From Sphingomonas mucosissima (lineage in GTDB: Bacteria > Pseudomonadota > Alphaproteobacteria > Sphingomonadales > Sphingomonadaceae): 64,000 nucleotides of DNA. How positions within the stretch are numbered: position 1 is the stretch's first letter; each line of letters starts with the position of its first letter. Where the stretch lies: assembly GCF_002197665.1 (NCBI RefSeq), contig NZ_NBBJ01000002.1, positions 372,001-436,000 on the forward strand, written 5' to 3'. The translations under genes and the position numbers were made by a program. Of this stretch, positions 27,129-44,631 are shown in pieces. The notes under the pieces are model-generated. The model did not search any database and was not told where the DNA came from. It was given only the letters and a program-made list of their open reading frames with translations.

Positions 27129-27686
27129 TCAGCTCGCCGGCGGGCGGATGTGCGGGGCCATGTGCGCGACATAATCCACCTTGCCGAGATCGACGCCCTG
27201 CGCGCGCAGGATCGCATAAGCGGTGACGACGTGGAAGTAGAACTGCGGCAGCGCCCAGTCGCGCGCATATTGCTCCGCCGTCAGATCCAGCACCATGCCA
27301 TTGGGCAGCGCGTGCTCCAGCGGCGCGGTGGGCTCGATCGCGGTGGGTTGCGCCGCGGCAGCCTCGACGGCGGCAAGCGTCTCGTCGATCCGCGCGCGCG
27401 CATCGGCCAGTGTCCCCGGCCGCTCGCCGGCATTGCGACCTTCCTCAATCAGCGTGTCGAACAGCGGCGAGAAGTCGCGGCCCTGTAGCCGGAACACGCC
27501 CTCCAGCGCCTGACGGCAGGCGAAGCGGACTTGGGTCGCGAGCGGGAACATGTCCGGCGCGAGCCGCGCTGCGGGCAGCGCCTGCGCATCGATCGGCGGC
27601 TGTTGCGCCTCGGCCTTGGCGAGCCAGTTCGACATCGTGCCGAGCATCGGCACGTAGGTTTGTACGAGTAGATCCGGCAGCGTCAT
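27129..27686 (-). CDS. DUF1993 family protein
   Basis: The 185-residue protein begins MTLPDLLVQTYVPMLGTMSNWLAKAEA. ATG 27686 is chosen because family members start here, although the frame is open to 27881. The DUF1993 family is a helical-bundle protein related in layout to DinB, and FYFHVVTAYAILRAQGVDLGKVDYV near the C-terminus is the best-kept segment. No function has been established for the family. The GNAT gene converges on it, and rpoC lies behind it on the same strand after a terminator. Confidence 0.88.
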   Translation of the reverse strand: MTLPDLLVQTYVPMLGTMSNWLAKAEAQQPPIDAQALPAARLAPDMFPLATQVRFACRQALEGVFRLQGRDFSPLFDTLIEEGRNAGERPGTLADARARIDETLAAVEAAAAQPTAIEPTAPLEHALPNGMVLDLTAEQYARDWALPQFYFHVVTAYAILRAQGVDLGKVDYVAHMAPHIRPPAS

Positions 27687-27841
27687 TATGTTGCTCTTCC
27701 CGATTGATGACGGAGCAAAGCGCGGCGCGGGAGGGGGCGTCAAGCGCGTTCGCGCCGGTGGGCGGTTCAGCGCGCGTTGCGGTCGCGAGCTTCCACGTGA
27801 TCGGCGAGGCGCGGTGGGGTTGAAGACCAATGCCGAGCAAC

Positions 27842-27873
27842 AAAAAGCCCCGCCGGATCGCTCCGGCGGGGCT
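27842..27873 (-). terminator. Rho-independent terminator of rpoBC
   Basis: A perfect 12-bp GC-rich stem (27846-27857 with 27862-27873) has a 4-base loop and is followed on the minus strand by a run of U. It lies 26 bases after the rpoC stop. Confidence 0.92.
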
Positions 27874-27898
27874 GATTGCATCAGGCTGATCCGAACGA

Positions 27899-32176
<4,278 letters not shown>

Positions 32177-32190
32177 TTTTCTACCTCTTC

Positions 32191-32214
32191 CCCCTCCCGC
32201 GGAAGCGGGAGGGG
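32191..32214. repeat. Hairpin in the rpoB-rpoC spacer
   Basis: A perfect 10-bp stem (CCCCTCCCGC with its complement) has the loop GGAA. It has no U tract on the minus strand. It may be a small REP-like element or an RNA-processing or attenuation signal between rpoB and rpoC. Confidence 0.6.
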
Positions 32215-32249
32215 CTAGGGGAGGGATGGTCGATCGTCGGAGGTGGCCG

Positions 32250-36404
<4,155 letters not shown>

Positions 36405-36583
36405 GTAGCTGTACCGCCTTGGTCAAATTCGTCCGGGCGCAGGACAAGACGCGAAAAGGCCGCACGTCAGGTTCCTATCGGAACGACGGCAGCCTTGAAG
36501 CGTCTTATGAAACCACCTGCTTCCATCCGTTCGACACGGTGCGCGACGCCATGTCTTTTCCCGAAGCTGGTGGTGAGAACGGG

Positions 36584-36612
36584 GATATAGGTCGGCGGGT
36601 ACGCAGCGTCAA
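36584..36612 (-). promoter_or_regulatory. Sigma70-like promoter for rpoBC
   Basis: On the minus strand TTGACG (36612-36607) and TATATC (36589-36584) are separated by exactly 17 bases. This predicts a start near 36577 and a leader of about 170 bases, which contains the small palindrome GTTCCTATCGGAAC at 36471-36484. The promoter starts 11 bases after the stop of the upstream membrane protein gene. Confidence 0.7.
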
Positions 36613-36622
36613 CCAGTCACCC

Positions 36623-38188
36623 TCACGCAGCGGGGAGCCGATAGAGCGCGCTGTTGCCGTCCCGATATAGTGGCCGGTGGCCTTGCCACGGATCGGTGCC
36701 GCGGGTCTGCAATACCCAGAGGTATTGCCACTGGCCGGAGCGCAATGCGTTGCGGCGCGCGGCGAGCGGATCGGGAAGGGGCCCGTCGCAATCAAAGCCG
36801 TCCACCATCTGCGACGGGTCGTTGGCGTAGCGCGGATCGAGCGGGTAGCGGACCTTGAGCATCGCGGCGCCCGGGAGCAACCATTGAGTGTTCACCAGCG
36901 CCGCGCGCCGTCCGATCGCCAGGCTGGGCAGATGAACATAGGCCGTCGATTGCCAGGGCGTGTGGCACCGATCCTGAAGCACGACCGCAAACACGCGCGC
37001 GCCGCGAGGAACCCGGTCAAGCGCGCCAAGGTGCGCCGCATAGTCGTGGTCGAGCCGGTGCCAGTCGCGGGCGATCATCAGCGTACGGACGCCGAATAGC
37101 GCAAGGGCGAGCGACACGAAGGTGGTGATAAAGCGTCGGTCGCGCTGCGCATCAGTGCTTGCGACATTGCGCCAGCGGAGCGACAGCAACGCGGCGATCA
37201 CGGCTGCCGGGGCAAGGCGCTCGTCCGCGCCCCAGCTGCCGAAGAGGACGGTGGGCATGACCATGACGGCGAATGCCAGCAATAGCGCGCCGGTGAACAG
37301 CCGCCAATCGATCGCCTGCCGCCGCCACGTCCCGAGGCAGGCGAGCGCGAGGATGATAGGGGTTGCGAGGTCAATCCATTTGGCCTCGCCGCGGAGCACG
37401 ACGACCCAGTTCATCGCCTTGCGGACCAGCAGATCGTCTCCCCAGGTGATCTGCGCGCCGCCGTCCCCGCGCCATGCAAGCGTGAGCACGATGGGGGGCA
37501 CCAGCGCGAGGCCACGCAGCAGCGCGTCAGCGACCGCTGGCGCCAGCGGGGCTGAGCGCCGCTGCCACAGCCGCTCGAGTTCGAACCCTGCAACCAGCAG
37601 GACCAACACGCCCCAGCCCACCGCATGGGCGAGCCAGGTCGCCAGTGCGACTAGCGCGAGCAGCGGCACGGCACGCCACGCCGCTGCTTCCCGCCAGCGA
37701 ACCCAAGCGGCGAAACCGAACAGCGCCAGTGCCAGCGAAAGGCAATAATTGACGAAGCCGAACATCAGCGGGTTCGACATGGCGAAACAGGAAGCAGCGA
37801 GCGCGCCCGGCTGCACCCGCCCGTGCAGCGCCCGGCTGACCGCCGCCATGCCAAGGATTGTGAGGGGGGCAAGGATCGCCGCGCCAAGCCAGGCGGCGCG
37901 CTCTGCCCCCAGCCAGCCGAAGGCGGCGACGAAGAGATCCAACCCAAGATTGCCGATCACGCGCCAGTCGAAGCTGTAATAAGCCGCCAAGAATGGCGAT
38001 CGCCCGCCGTCCAGCATCACCGAATAGCGGCCGATATGACCCGGCAGGTCGGTCATGGACGGAATGCGTATGGCGAGAAACGGAATAAGCGCGATCAGCG
38101 CCATGGCGAGGAGCGCCCACCCAAGGCGTGGTCCTGCTGCGGCCGGGGCGGCCGTGGCAAGGGCGACAAGAGAGGAATCGCGGCGCAT
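36623..38188 (-). CDS. Polytopic membrane protein, possible GT-C glycosyltransferase
   Basis: The 521-residue protein has about 10-12 hydrophobic segments and a C-terminal soluble part of about 130 residues. The first loop has PSMTDLPGHIGRYSVML, where an Asp lies after the first membrane helix as in GT-C glycosyltransferases. The terminal domain contains DRCHTPWQSTAYVHLP and LYRDGNSALYRL. No family was recognised with confidence. ATG 38188 is chosen over a TTG at 38200. It sits between the rplJL and rpoBC blocks, and its transcript would run into rpoB. Confidence 0.75.
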   Translation of the reverse strand: MRRDSSLVALATAAPAAAGPRLGWALLAMALIALIPFLAIRIPSMTDLPGHIGRYSVMLDGGRSPFLAAYYSFDWRVIGNLGLDLFVAAFGWLGAERAAWLGAAILAPLTILGMAAVSRALHGRVQPGALAASCFAMSNPLMFGFVNYCLSLALALFGFAAWVRWREAAAWRAVPLLALVALATWLAHAVGWGVLVLLVAGFELERLWQRRSAPLAPAVADALLRGLALVPPIVLTLAWRGDGGAQITWGDDLLVRKAMNWVVVLRGEAKWIDLATPIILALACLGTWRRQAIDWRLFTGALLLAFAVMVMPTVLFGSWGADERLAPAAVIAALLSLRWRNVASTDAQRDRRFITTFVSLALALFGVRTLMIARDWHRLDHDYAAHLGALDRVPRGARVFAVVLQDRCHTPWQSTAYVHLPSLAIGRRAALVNTQWLLPGAAMLKVRYPLDPRYANDPSQMVDGFDCDGPLPDPLAARRNALRSGQWQYLWVLQTRGTDPWQGHRPLYRDGNSALYRLPAA

Positions 38189-38330
38189 CGGGATCAACAA
38201 TCGACGCGTCCGTCACGTGTGCGTCAAGCAGTTGATCGCTGGCGGATATGGCGCCTATGCCGTGTGCTCCACCTTGCTCCGTCCCGACACGGGACGATTG
38301 ACAGAGAAACCGGGAAGAGGCGTCGCGATC

Positions 38331-40256
38331 ATGAAGTTCCTGCTGCTGCTTGCCGGCGCCACGCTGGCGCTGACCCCCGCCCTCGCGCAGCAGACGCCGC
38401 CGCTGTCGGGCGACGTTCCGGCGAGCTTCGCCTACCCCACCGATGCGCGCGATTACGTCCGCCGCGAAGTGATGATCCCGATGCGCGACGGCACCAAGCT
38501 GTTCACCGTCATCGTCATCCCCAAGGGCGCGACCAATGCGCCGATCCTGCTGACCCGCACGCCGTATAATGCCGCCGGCCGCGCCAACCGGGTCGCGAAC
38601 AGCCCGAACATGGCGTCCTTGCTGCCGCAGGGCGACGAGCCGTTCGTGCGCGCCGGGTACATCCGCGTGTTTCAGGACATCCGCGGCAAATATGGCTCAG
38701 AGGGCGATTATGTCGTTACTCGCCCGGTGATCGGCCCGCTCAATAAGACCAAGGTGGATCACGTCACCGATGCCTATGACACGATCGACTGGCTGGTGAA
38801 CAAGGCGAACCTGCCCGAGACCAACGGGCGGGTGGGTATGGTTGGCTCATCCTACGAAGGGTTCACCGTCGCCATGGCGCTGTTGAACCCGCATCCGGCG
38901 CTGAAGGCCGCCGCGCCCGAAAGCCCGATGATCGACGGCTGGATGGGGGACGACTGGTTCCACTATGGCGCGTTCCGGCTGGCGAACATCGCGTGGCTGG
39001 GCAAGCAGACCGGGTTTAAGGGCGCGGGATCGGAAGCCGTTTCCGGCATCTATGACGATTACGAGCAGTTCCGCCGGATAGGATCGGCCGGCGCCTGGGC
39101 CGAAAAGTCCGGATATGCCAACCTGCCGTATTGGCAGCGAATGGTGGCGCACCCTGCCTATGACGGGTTCTGGCGGGGGCAGGCGCTTGACAAGCTGCTG
39201 GCGGCCAATCCGTCGAACGTGCCGACCATGTGGGAACAGGGGCTGTTCGACCAAGAGGACATGTATGGCGCGATCACCGCGTGGGAGGCGCTGAAGGCCA
39301 AGGGGAAAGCGGGCAACAACTTCCTCGTGATGGGGCCGTGGCGGCATAGCCAGGCCAATTACGACGGCTCCTCGCTGGGTGACTTCAAGTGGAATGGTGA
39401 CACGGCGACGGAGTGGCGCGAAGAGTATCTCTTCCCGTTCTTCGATCAATATCTGCGGGAAGGGCGCCCGGCGTTCACCCCGCCACAAGCGCTGATTTAC
39501 AACACCGGCGACAATCGCTGGGAGAAGCTGTCGCAATGGCCGCTGGCGTGCGACGCCGGCTGCGCGGCGCCGATGACGCCGATCTATCTTGGCGCGGACG
39601 GCGGGCTTGGGTTCCAGAAGGGCCAGCCGGGCGGCGACAGCTATGTCTCCGATCCGGGCAAGCCCGTGCCGCATCTGCCGCGCCCGGTGAACTTCGGGGA
39701 CGGGCGCTGGGGCGCGTGGCTGGTGTCGGACCAGCGCTCAGTCGACGGGCGCACTGACGTGATGACGTATCAGACTGCGCCGCTGACCCAAGCAGTGCGC
39801 GTATCGGGCGCACCGATGGCGGAGATCTTTGCCAAGACGACCGGGACGGACGGCGATTTTGTCGTAAAGGTGATCGACGTTTATCCGGATGATTACCCGA
39901 ACGAGCCGAAAAAGGGCGGCTATCAACTGCCGATCAGCCTCGACATCTTTCGCGGGCGCTATCGCGACAGCTTCGAGAAGCCGACGCCGATCCCCGCGGG
40001 CAAGGTGCAGCGCTATCGTTTCCGGCTGCCGACGGTGAATCATGTGTTCAAGCCGGGGCATCGCATCATGGTGCAGGTGCAATCGTCGCTGTTCCCGCTG
40101 TACGATCGGAACCCGCAGAAGTACGTGCCCAACATCTTCCTGGCGAAGCAGGAAGATTATCAGAAGGCGACCATCACCCTGTCTCGCGGCGGGGCGCAGG
40201 CCAGTGCCGTGTGGTTGCCCGTGGTGGCGGCCGGCCAGACGCCCGCGCAGCCGTGA
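38331..40256 (+). CDS. CocE/NonD family hydrolase, alpha-amino-acid ester hydrolase-like
   Basis: The 641-residue protein starts MKFLLLLAGATLALTPALAQ, a signal peptide, so ATG 38331 is chosen. The alpha/beta hydrolase core has VMIPMRDGTKL, the oxyanion/nucleophile motif GSSYEGF with Ser174, YDTIDWLVNKA and His339 in GPWRHSQ. The jelly-roll C-terminal domain begins near residue 440. The GSSYEGF motif and overall layout fit alpha-amino-acid ester hydrolases, which cleave or synthesise beta-lactam acyl esters and amides, or X-Pro dipeptidyl peptidases. Natural substrate unknown. It is probably exported to the periplasm. Confidence 0.92.
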   Translation: MKFLLLLAGATLALTPALAQQTPPLSGDVPASFAYPTDARDYVRREVMIPMRDGTKLFTVIVIPKGATNAPILLTRTPYNAAGRANRVANSPNMASLLPQGDEPFVRAGYIRVFQDIRGKYGSEGDYVVTRPVIGPLNKTKVDHVTDAYDTIDWLVNKANLPETNGRVGMVGSSYEGFTVAMALLNPHPALKAAAPESPMIDGWMGDDWFHYGAFRLANIAWLGKQTGFKGAGSEAVSGIYDDYEQFRRIGSAGAWAEKSGYANLPYWQRMVAHPAYDGFWRGQALDKLLAANPSNVPTMWEQGLFDQEDMYGAITAWEALKAKGKAGNNFLVMGPWRHSQANYDGSSLGDFKWNGDTATEWREEYLFPFFDQYLREGRPAFTPPQALIYNTGDNRWEKLSQWPLACDAGCAAPMTPIYLGADGGLGFQKGQPGGDSYVSDPGKPVPHLPRPVNFGDGRWGAWLVSDQRSVDGRTDVMTYQTAPLTQAVRVSGAPMAEIFAKTTGTDGDFVVKVIDVYPDDYPNEPKKGGYQLPISLDIFRGRYRDSFEKPTPIPAGKVQRYRFRLPTVNHVFKPGHRIMVQVQSSLFPLYDRNPQKYVPNIFLAKQEDYQKATITLSRGGAQASAVWLPVVAAGQTPAQP

Positions 40257-40293
40257 GTGGTTGCCGAGCGTTCAGGTAGGCACGATTAGCGCG

Positions 40294-41595
40294 ATGAGCA
40301 TGGCAGGGTTGAAGAAGGTACGGCTGGTGGCCGGGGCGGCAGCGCTCTGCACTGTGGGGATTGCGGGCATGGCTGGCGCGCAGGTGCAGCCAACGCCAAT
40401 ACCGGGACTGGAGAATTACAGCCTGCCCGAAGCGACGCCGCGCGTGCAGCCGGTGCCGACGGCTACCCCTACGGCGGGGCCCACGAGCGAGCCCTCACCG
40501 GCGGTACCGCTGGTGGTGCCGACGCCGACATCGCCGGGGCGGGCAGCGGCTGCGCGGCCCACCCCCACACCAACTGCCACCCCTAGCCCGGCCGCAACGC
40601 GCACCCCCGCCGCGCAACCTGCGCCGACCGCGGCGCCGCGCGCGGGTGCAACGCCGATACCAGTCCCGACGGCAACTGTTGCTCCGGCTGCTTCGTCGCC
40701 AGGGGCCGGAGGCGTGCCGCAAGGGCCGGAGCAGGAGGAGGCGGGCGCAGCGTTCCCGGACACAGCGGCTGAGATCGCGCCAGGCGCCGCAGATACAGCT
40801 GCGGTCGCCAACTCGGCGGACAGCGGCGGTGTGGGCTGGCTCTGGCCGGTCGTAATCGGACTGATCGTCTTGGCCGGCGCGGGATTGCTGTTGTGGCGGC
40901 GGCGGCCGGAGCGGCTGCAAGCGCTGCCCGCCCCAATGCCGGACGCGGGCCAACCCTCGCCCGCAGAAGCGCCGGTGGCGCCGCCTCGGCCCGCGTCGCC
41001 TGCACAGCCGCAGGCGCAGGTGCGGGCGCCGGTTCAGGCTCCGCCTGAACCGCAACCGCCGGTGCTGCCAGCCGGCGCGCCGCAGTTCCTTGACCTGTCG
41101 AACAAGATGCCGCCGGCCCGGATCGAGCTCGACGATCCGATGGTGAGCCGCGCCGGGGTCAACATGGTAACGGCCACGGCTGATGTGACGGTCGTCGTGC
41201 GCAACGCGTCGGATGTGCCGGCGCGGGGCGTGATGCTGGACGTGCGGCTGACCAGCGCGCAGCCGGCGCAGGATGCGGCGATCGCGGCGCTATTTACGGG
41301 ACCGGTGCCGCGCCCGGCCGTGCCGGCGTTCGATCTCGCGCCCGGCGAGACGAAGCGTGTTCGCGCATTGGTCACCATGCCGCGCGACGCGATCACGGTG
41401 CTCCAGGCGGGCGGGCGGCCGATGTTCGTGCCGGTGGTGGCGATCCGCGCGGTGCATGGGGGCGGGCAGACGACCGCTGTCCACGCGCTGGGGATCGAGC
41501 GGCCGGGGCAAGCGAAGCTGGGGCCGATCTGGCTCGATCAGCCAAGCCGCATGTTCGATACCGTGGGTGTGCGCCCGCACAGCGGCCAGTGGTGA
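40294..41595 (+). CDS. Exported single-pass membrane protein with Pro/Thr-rich region
   Basis: The 433-residue protein starts with a signal-like segment (KKVRLVAGAAALCTVGIAGMAGA). Residues of about 35-165 are a long low-complexity Pro/Ala/Thr stretch with PTPTPTATPSP-like runs. One membrane helix follows (GWLWPVVIGLIVLAGAGLLLW) with RRRPE on its cytoplasmic side, then a second Pro-rich linker and a C-terminal domain of about 150 residues (TADVTVVVRNASDVPARGVMLDV, LAPGETKRVRALVTMP) that looks like a beta-sandwich. I recognise no family. It follows the CocE gene by 37 bases on the same strand and may share its transcript. Confidence 0.75.
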   Translation: MSMAGLKKVRLVAGAAALCTVGIAGMAGAQVQPTPIPGLENYSLPEATPRVQPVPTATPTAGPTSEPSPAVPLVVPTPTSPGRAAAARPTPTPTATPSPAATRTPAAQPAPTAAPRAGATPIPVPTATVAPAASSPGAGGVPQGPEQEEAGAAFPDTAAEIAPGAADTAAVANSADSGGVGWLWPVVIGLIVLAGAGLLLWRRRPERLQALPAPMPDAGQPSPAEAPVAPPRPASPAQPQAQVRAPVQAPPEPQPPVLPAGAPQFLDLSNKMPPARIELDDPMVSRAGVNMVTATADVTVVVRNASDVPARGVMLDVRLTSAQPAQDAAIAALFTGPVPRPAVPAFDLAPGETKRVRALVTMPRDAITVLQAGGRPMFVPVVAIRAVHGGGQTTAVHALGIERPGQAKLGPIWLDQPSRMFDTVGVRPHSGQW

Positions 41596-41625
41596 GCGCG
41601 AGCCGCCGTTAGCGCGAGCGTCAGG

Positions 41626-43059
41626 TTAGCGCGGCGTCCATAATGTGATCTGACCTACGCGGGTGGCGGGTTGGTAGCCCCGCATGGCCTGCGCCAGCGG
41701 CGGGTGCGCGGCGATCCATCGTGGGCCGGGAACGTCGTCCACCAGGATGACGTCCGGCCTGTGGCGTGCGATGTCCTGGGCGAGAATGGCCGCGTCAGTG
41801 CGCTCGGCGGCCTTGTAGGCGCGGCGATCGGCCTCAGAGAGCGTCGGGCGCTCCAATTGCTGCCAGGCATTGCCTGTTACCCACAAGCTGCCGCGGCGGC
41901 CGACCCACTGCCCATCGACCCAGCGGGTAAGTGGATGGCCGAGCGCAAAATCCAGGGAGATACCGATGAGGCGCGGACGCGGCGGGCCGACCCGCTCCAC
42001 GGCATTGCGAAGAGCGTAAGGCGCCGGCACGCGGGCGTAGCTATAGGTGGCCGATAGCGCGAGGAGGACGGCGCACAGGCTGCCGAAGCGGCGCGCGGCG
42101 CCGGCCCGAGAAAGCTCCAGGGTGATGGCGAAAAGGGCTGTCGCAACCGCCGGATAGCCATGGTTGAGATAGCCTTTGCCCTGCATCAGCCCGGCCGCGG
42201 CAAAGCCGGCGGCGGCGAGCAGCATGACAACCGCTTCATTCGAAGGACGGGAGCGGGCAAGCCAAAGGGTAAGGATTGCCGCCACACCAGGGATCACGAT
42301 CATCGGCCCGGCGAGCAGGTTCGACCAGCTGTCGCGCCCCGGAAGGTACACCAGGCGAAGCAGCGGCAGCATGCGCGCGGTGTAATCAGGAAAGCCGAGC
42401 TGCACGACGAGCAGATAGGAGGCGCACACCACGCCTGCTGCGATCCATTCCGGCGCTTTTGCCGCATCAAGGCTGCGCCGCCGCAGGGCCGACCAGAGCG
42501 CCGGCAGCACGAGCGCCAGGGCAAGATGGGGCTTGATCGCGATCATGATCCCGGCAGCGCAGCCGGCGACCGCGGCATCGATCGTGCGGACCGGAACGGC
42601 GCGTGATCGGGTGATGATAACGGCAAACATGGGCAGGCCGGCGATCAACGCGACATGCTCGCGCTGCGCGAACAGATCGGCGGGAAGCACGAGAAGGATG
42701 AAGGCGGCAGCGGCGGCCACCAGCGGCAGGTGGGCGGGCGGCGGAGCGAGGATGCGGCTGGCGTGGCGCAGCGACAGGACGGCGAGCGCACTGACCATCG
42801 CGACCGTCAGTGCTTCGGGGCGGATGCCGAGCAGCCGGCCGATCGCCACCGGCGGTACATAGAGCAGGACGGAGGCGGGCGGGTTCACTTCCTCGACGTC
42901 GCGGTACAGCCGCGCGCCGCCGAGCATCCGCTCCGCGGTTGTGATGAGCCAGGACACGTCGCAATCTATCGAGGAGAAGGCCTGCTGCGCCAAGGCGATC
43001 GCGACGACCAGGACCATCGGCCACCAATGCCGAAGCGTCTGTGGCAAGGGGAAGGACAT
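41626..43059 (-). CDS. Polytopic membrane protein, GT39-like glycosyltransferase
   Basis: The 477-residue protein has about ten hydrophobic helices and a short soluble C-terminus. Its first loop reads CDVSWLITTAERMLGGARLYRDVEEVNPPASVLLYVPP, a pattern of PMT/GT39-type enzymes where Asp residues and the NPP segment follow the first helix. The C-terminal 110 residues hold DAAILAQDIARHRPDVILVDD. It may transfer a sugar from a lipid carrier. ATG 43059 is used, as there is an in-frame GTG seven codons earlier (43080) and neither has a good ribosome binding site. Confidence 0.75.
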   Translation of the reverse strand: MSFPLPQTLRHWWPMVLVVAIALAQQAFSSIDCDVSWLITTAERMLGGARLYRDVEEVNPPASVLLYVPPVAIGRLLGIRPEALTVAMVSALAVLSLRHASRILAPPPAHLPLVAAAAAFILLVLPADLFAQREHVALIAGLPMFAVIITRSRAVPVRTIDAAVAGCAAGIMIAIKPHLALALVLPALWSALRRRSLDAAKAPEWIAAGVVCASYLLVVQLGFPDYTARMLPLLRLVYLPGRDSWSNLLAGPMIVIPGVAAILTLWLARSRPSNEAVVMLLAAAGFAAAGLMQGKGYLNHGYPAVATALFAITLELSRAGAARRFGSLCAVLLALSATYSYARVPAPYALRNAVERVGPPRPRLIGISLDFALGHPLTRWVDGQWVGRRGSLWVTGNAWQQLERPTLSEADRRAYKAAERTDAAILAQDIARHRPDVILVDDVPGPRWIAAHPPLAQAMRGYQPATRVGQITLWTPR

Positions 43060-43158
43060 CGGGAGGGTGCCGGTGGTCACCCGCGAGGGGCTAACCCGGC
43101 AGTGGTTTCGGCTCGGTTACTACGCGGGATTTGGCAGTGTGTGATGTGACCAGACACG

Positions 43159-43192
43159 AAAAAGGCGGCACCCGCGAAGGTGCCGCCTTTTT
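43159..43192. terminator. Rho-independent terminator downstream of rplJL
   Basis: A perfect 13-bp stem (43159-43171 with 43180-43192) has an 8-base loop and A/T-rich outer ends that give a U run in either direction. It should stop the rplJ-rplL transcript on the minus strand and thus separates it from the genes before rpoB. Confidence 0.9.
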
Positions 43193-43204
43193 CATCGGCG
43201 AGCC

Positions 43205-43250
43205 GTCACGGGAGCAAGTCCCGTGACGTCGATCGTGGGCATTGCCCACG
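43205..43250. repeat. Two tandem hairpins after rplL
   Basis: The first is a 9-bp stem with a 5-base loop (43205-43227), and the second a 7-bp stem with a 3-base loop (43234-43250). They lie between the rplL stop and the main terminator and may protect the 3' end of the mRNA. Confidence 0.55.
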
Positions 43251-43304
43251 TCGGCCGGCCTTGCGGGGATGCGGGCCAGCATGACCCGTCTTCCCCGCAG
43301 CGGC

Positions 43305-43682
43305 TTACTTGACCTCGACGGTCGCGCCAGCTTCTTCAAGCTGCTTCTTGACCTTCTCGGCCTCGTCCTTCGAGACGCCTTCCTTGACGGCCTTCGGAGC
43401 CGACTCGACCAGCGTCTTCGCCTCGGTCAGGCCGAGACCGGTGATCGCGCGGACCTCCTTGATGACGTTGATCTTCTTGCCACCGTCGCCGGTGAGGATC
43501 ACGTCGAACTCGGTCTTCTCTTCTTCTGCCGGAGCAGCGGCGCCGCCGCCACCAGCCGGAGCTGCTGCAACCGCTGCTGCGGCCGAAACGCCCCACTTCT
43601 CTTCGAGGAGCTTCGAGAGCTCAGCCGCCTCGAGGACGGTCAGTTCGGACAGCTGGTCAACCAGCGCGTTCAGGTCTGCCAT
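43305..43682 (-). CDS. rplL: 50S ribosomal protein L7/L12
   Basis: The 125-residue protein is full length. It has the N-terminal dimerisation helices ([27 protein letters not shown]), a flexible Ala/Gly hinge (about 40-58) and the C-terminal factor-binding domain ([37 protein letters not shown]). It forms the ribosomal stalk with L10 and binds the GTPase factors. It follows rplJ by 48 bases. Normally rpoB would come next. Confidence 0.99.
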   Translation of the reverse strand: MADLNALVDQLSELTVLEAAELSKLLEEKWGVSAAAAVAAAPAGGGGAAAPAEEEKTEFDVILTGDGGKKINVIKEVRAITGLGLTEAKTLVESAPKAVKEGVSKDEAEKVKKQLEEAGATVEVK

Positions 43683-43730
43683 GATATACTTCCTTTGAAA
43701 CGTTCAGGTGAAACGATGCTGCCTGAAGGA

Positions 43731-44246
43731 TCAGGCGGCTTCCTTTTCCGAGTAAGCTGCAAGCACGCGCGCGATCTGCGCGGCGGGCGCCTGGGTGATG
43801 GTCGCGATCTTGGTGGCCGGGGCCACGATGAGACCGACGATCTTCGCCCGGAGCTCGTCGAGCGACGGCATCGTGGCGAGCGCCTTCACGCCCTCCACGT
43901 CGAGCTTGGTCGAACCCATGCCGCCGCCGACGATCTCGAACTTGTCGGTCGTCTTGGCGAAGTCCACGGCCACCTTGGCAGCCGCAACGGGGTCGACCGA
44001 GGTCGCGAGACCGACCGGACCGGTGAAATACTCACCCAGACCGTCATAGTCGGTGCCATCGAGCGCGATCTTGGCAAGCTTGTTCTTCGAGACCTTGAAC
44101 ACGGCGCCGGCCTCGCGCATCTTCGTCCTCAGCTGCGTCGATTGCGCAACGGTGAGGCCGAGGTTGCGGGTGACGACCACCACGCCGACCTCGGAGAAGG
44201 TCTGCTTGAGTTCGGCGACGGCTGCGGCCTTTTCAGCACGATCCAT
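43731..44246 (-). CDS. rplJ: 50S ribosomal protein L10
   Basis: The 171-residue protein starts [21 protein letters not shown], with GGAG 6 bases upstream of ATG 44246. Family segments are [43 protein letters not shown] and the C-terminal helix that binds L12 dimers ([17 protein letters not shown]). L10 anchors the stalk and, as an L10-L12 complex, represses its own mRNA by binding the leader. That leader is predicted here. Open frame upstream of 44246 is non-coding leader. Confidence 0.98.
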   Translation of the reverse strand: MDRAEKAAAVAELKQTFSEVGVVVVTRNLGLTVAQSTQLRTKMREAGAVFKVSKNKLAKIALDGTDYDGLGEYFTGPVGLATSVDPVAAAKVAVDFAKTTDKFEIVGGGMGSTKLDVEGVKALATMPSLDELRAKIVGLIVAPATKIATITQAPAAQIARVLAAYSEKEAA

Positions 44247-44263
44247 GCCATTCTCCACACTTT

Positions 44264-44317
44264 GGCCGCATCCCGAAGGCTGCGGCCGGTTACGATCCAC
44301 ACACGGAAGCCGTGTGT
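44264..44317 (-). ncRNA. Candidate ribosomal protein L10 leader in the rplJ 5' UTR
   Basis: Between the predicted start site near 44488 and rplJ there are two clear stems: a 7-bp stem (44264-44270 with 44281-44287) and an 8-bp stem with a 3-base loop (44299-44306 with 44310-44317). L10 leaders elsewhere are structured 5' UTRs bound by L10-L12, so position and structure agree. I cannot check the conserved kink-turn without an alignment. Confidence 0.45.
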
Positions 44318-44495
44318 AGTTGTCCAGCGATGGGGAATGGGAAGCAGTCGCAGGCCCATCAGGGCGAGCGGCAGACCGGAGCGCCGAAGCGATCGCGGTG
44401 AAATCCTGTCCCCGTCTCGGCGGGGAATTAAGGACCAAGGGTCCACCCGCTGTCTCGGACGGCGCCAATGCCCCGAAAGGCATGGCAAGCGCGGC

Positions 44496-44523
44496 TCCAT
44501 AGCGGATTGACGCGCCCGGTCAA
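44496..44523 (-). promoter_or_regulatory. Sigma70-like promoter for rplJ-rplL
   Basis: On the minus strand TTGACC (44523-44518) and TATGGA (44501-44496) are spaced by 16 bases. It gives a leader of about 240 bases before rplJ. This is the expected consequence of rplJ being cut off from rplKA. Confidence 0.65.
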
Positions 44524-44631
44524 GTGTCTCCGAACGCACATCAAACCGCAACCAATACGACATGGAGCGGCAATGGCGCCGTCATTCTGCGCCGCCAGAA
44601 GGCTGAAAACACGCCAGCTCCCGGGGGGACC

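Noticed and set aside
27077..27132. Terminator formed by CTGATCCGG and CCGGATCAG
   Set aside because: The arms are 38 bases apart with no T run, and one arm overlaps the DUF1993 stop codon, so the match is probably chance.
32191..32214. Transcription terminator between rpoB and rpoC
   Set aside because: The hairpin has no U tract on the minus strand, and termination here would cut rpoC expression.
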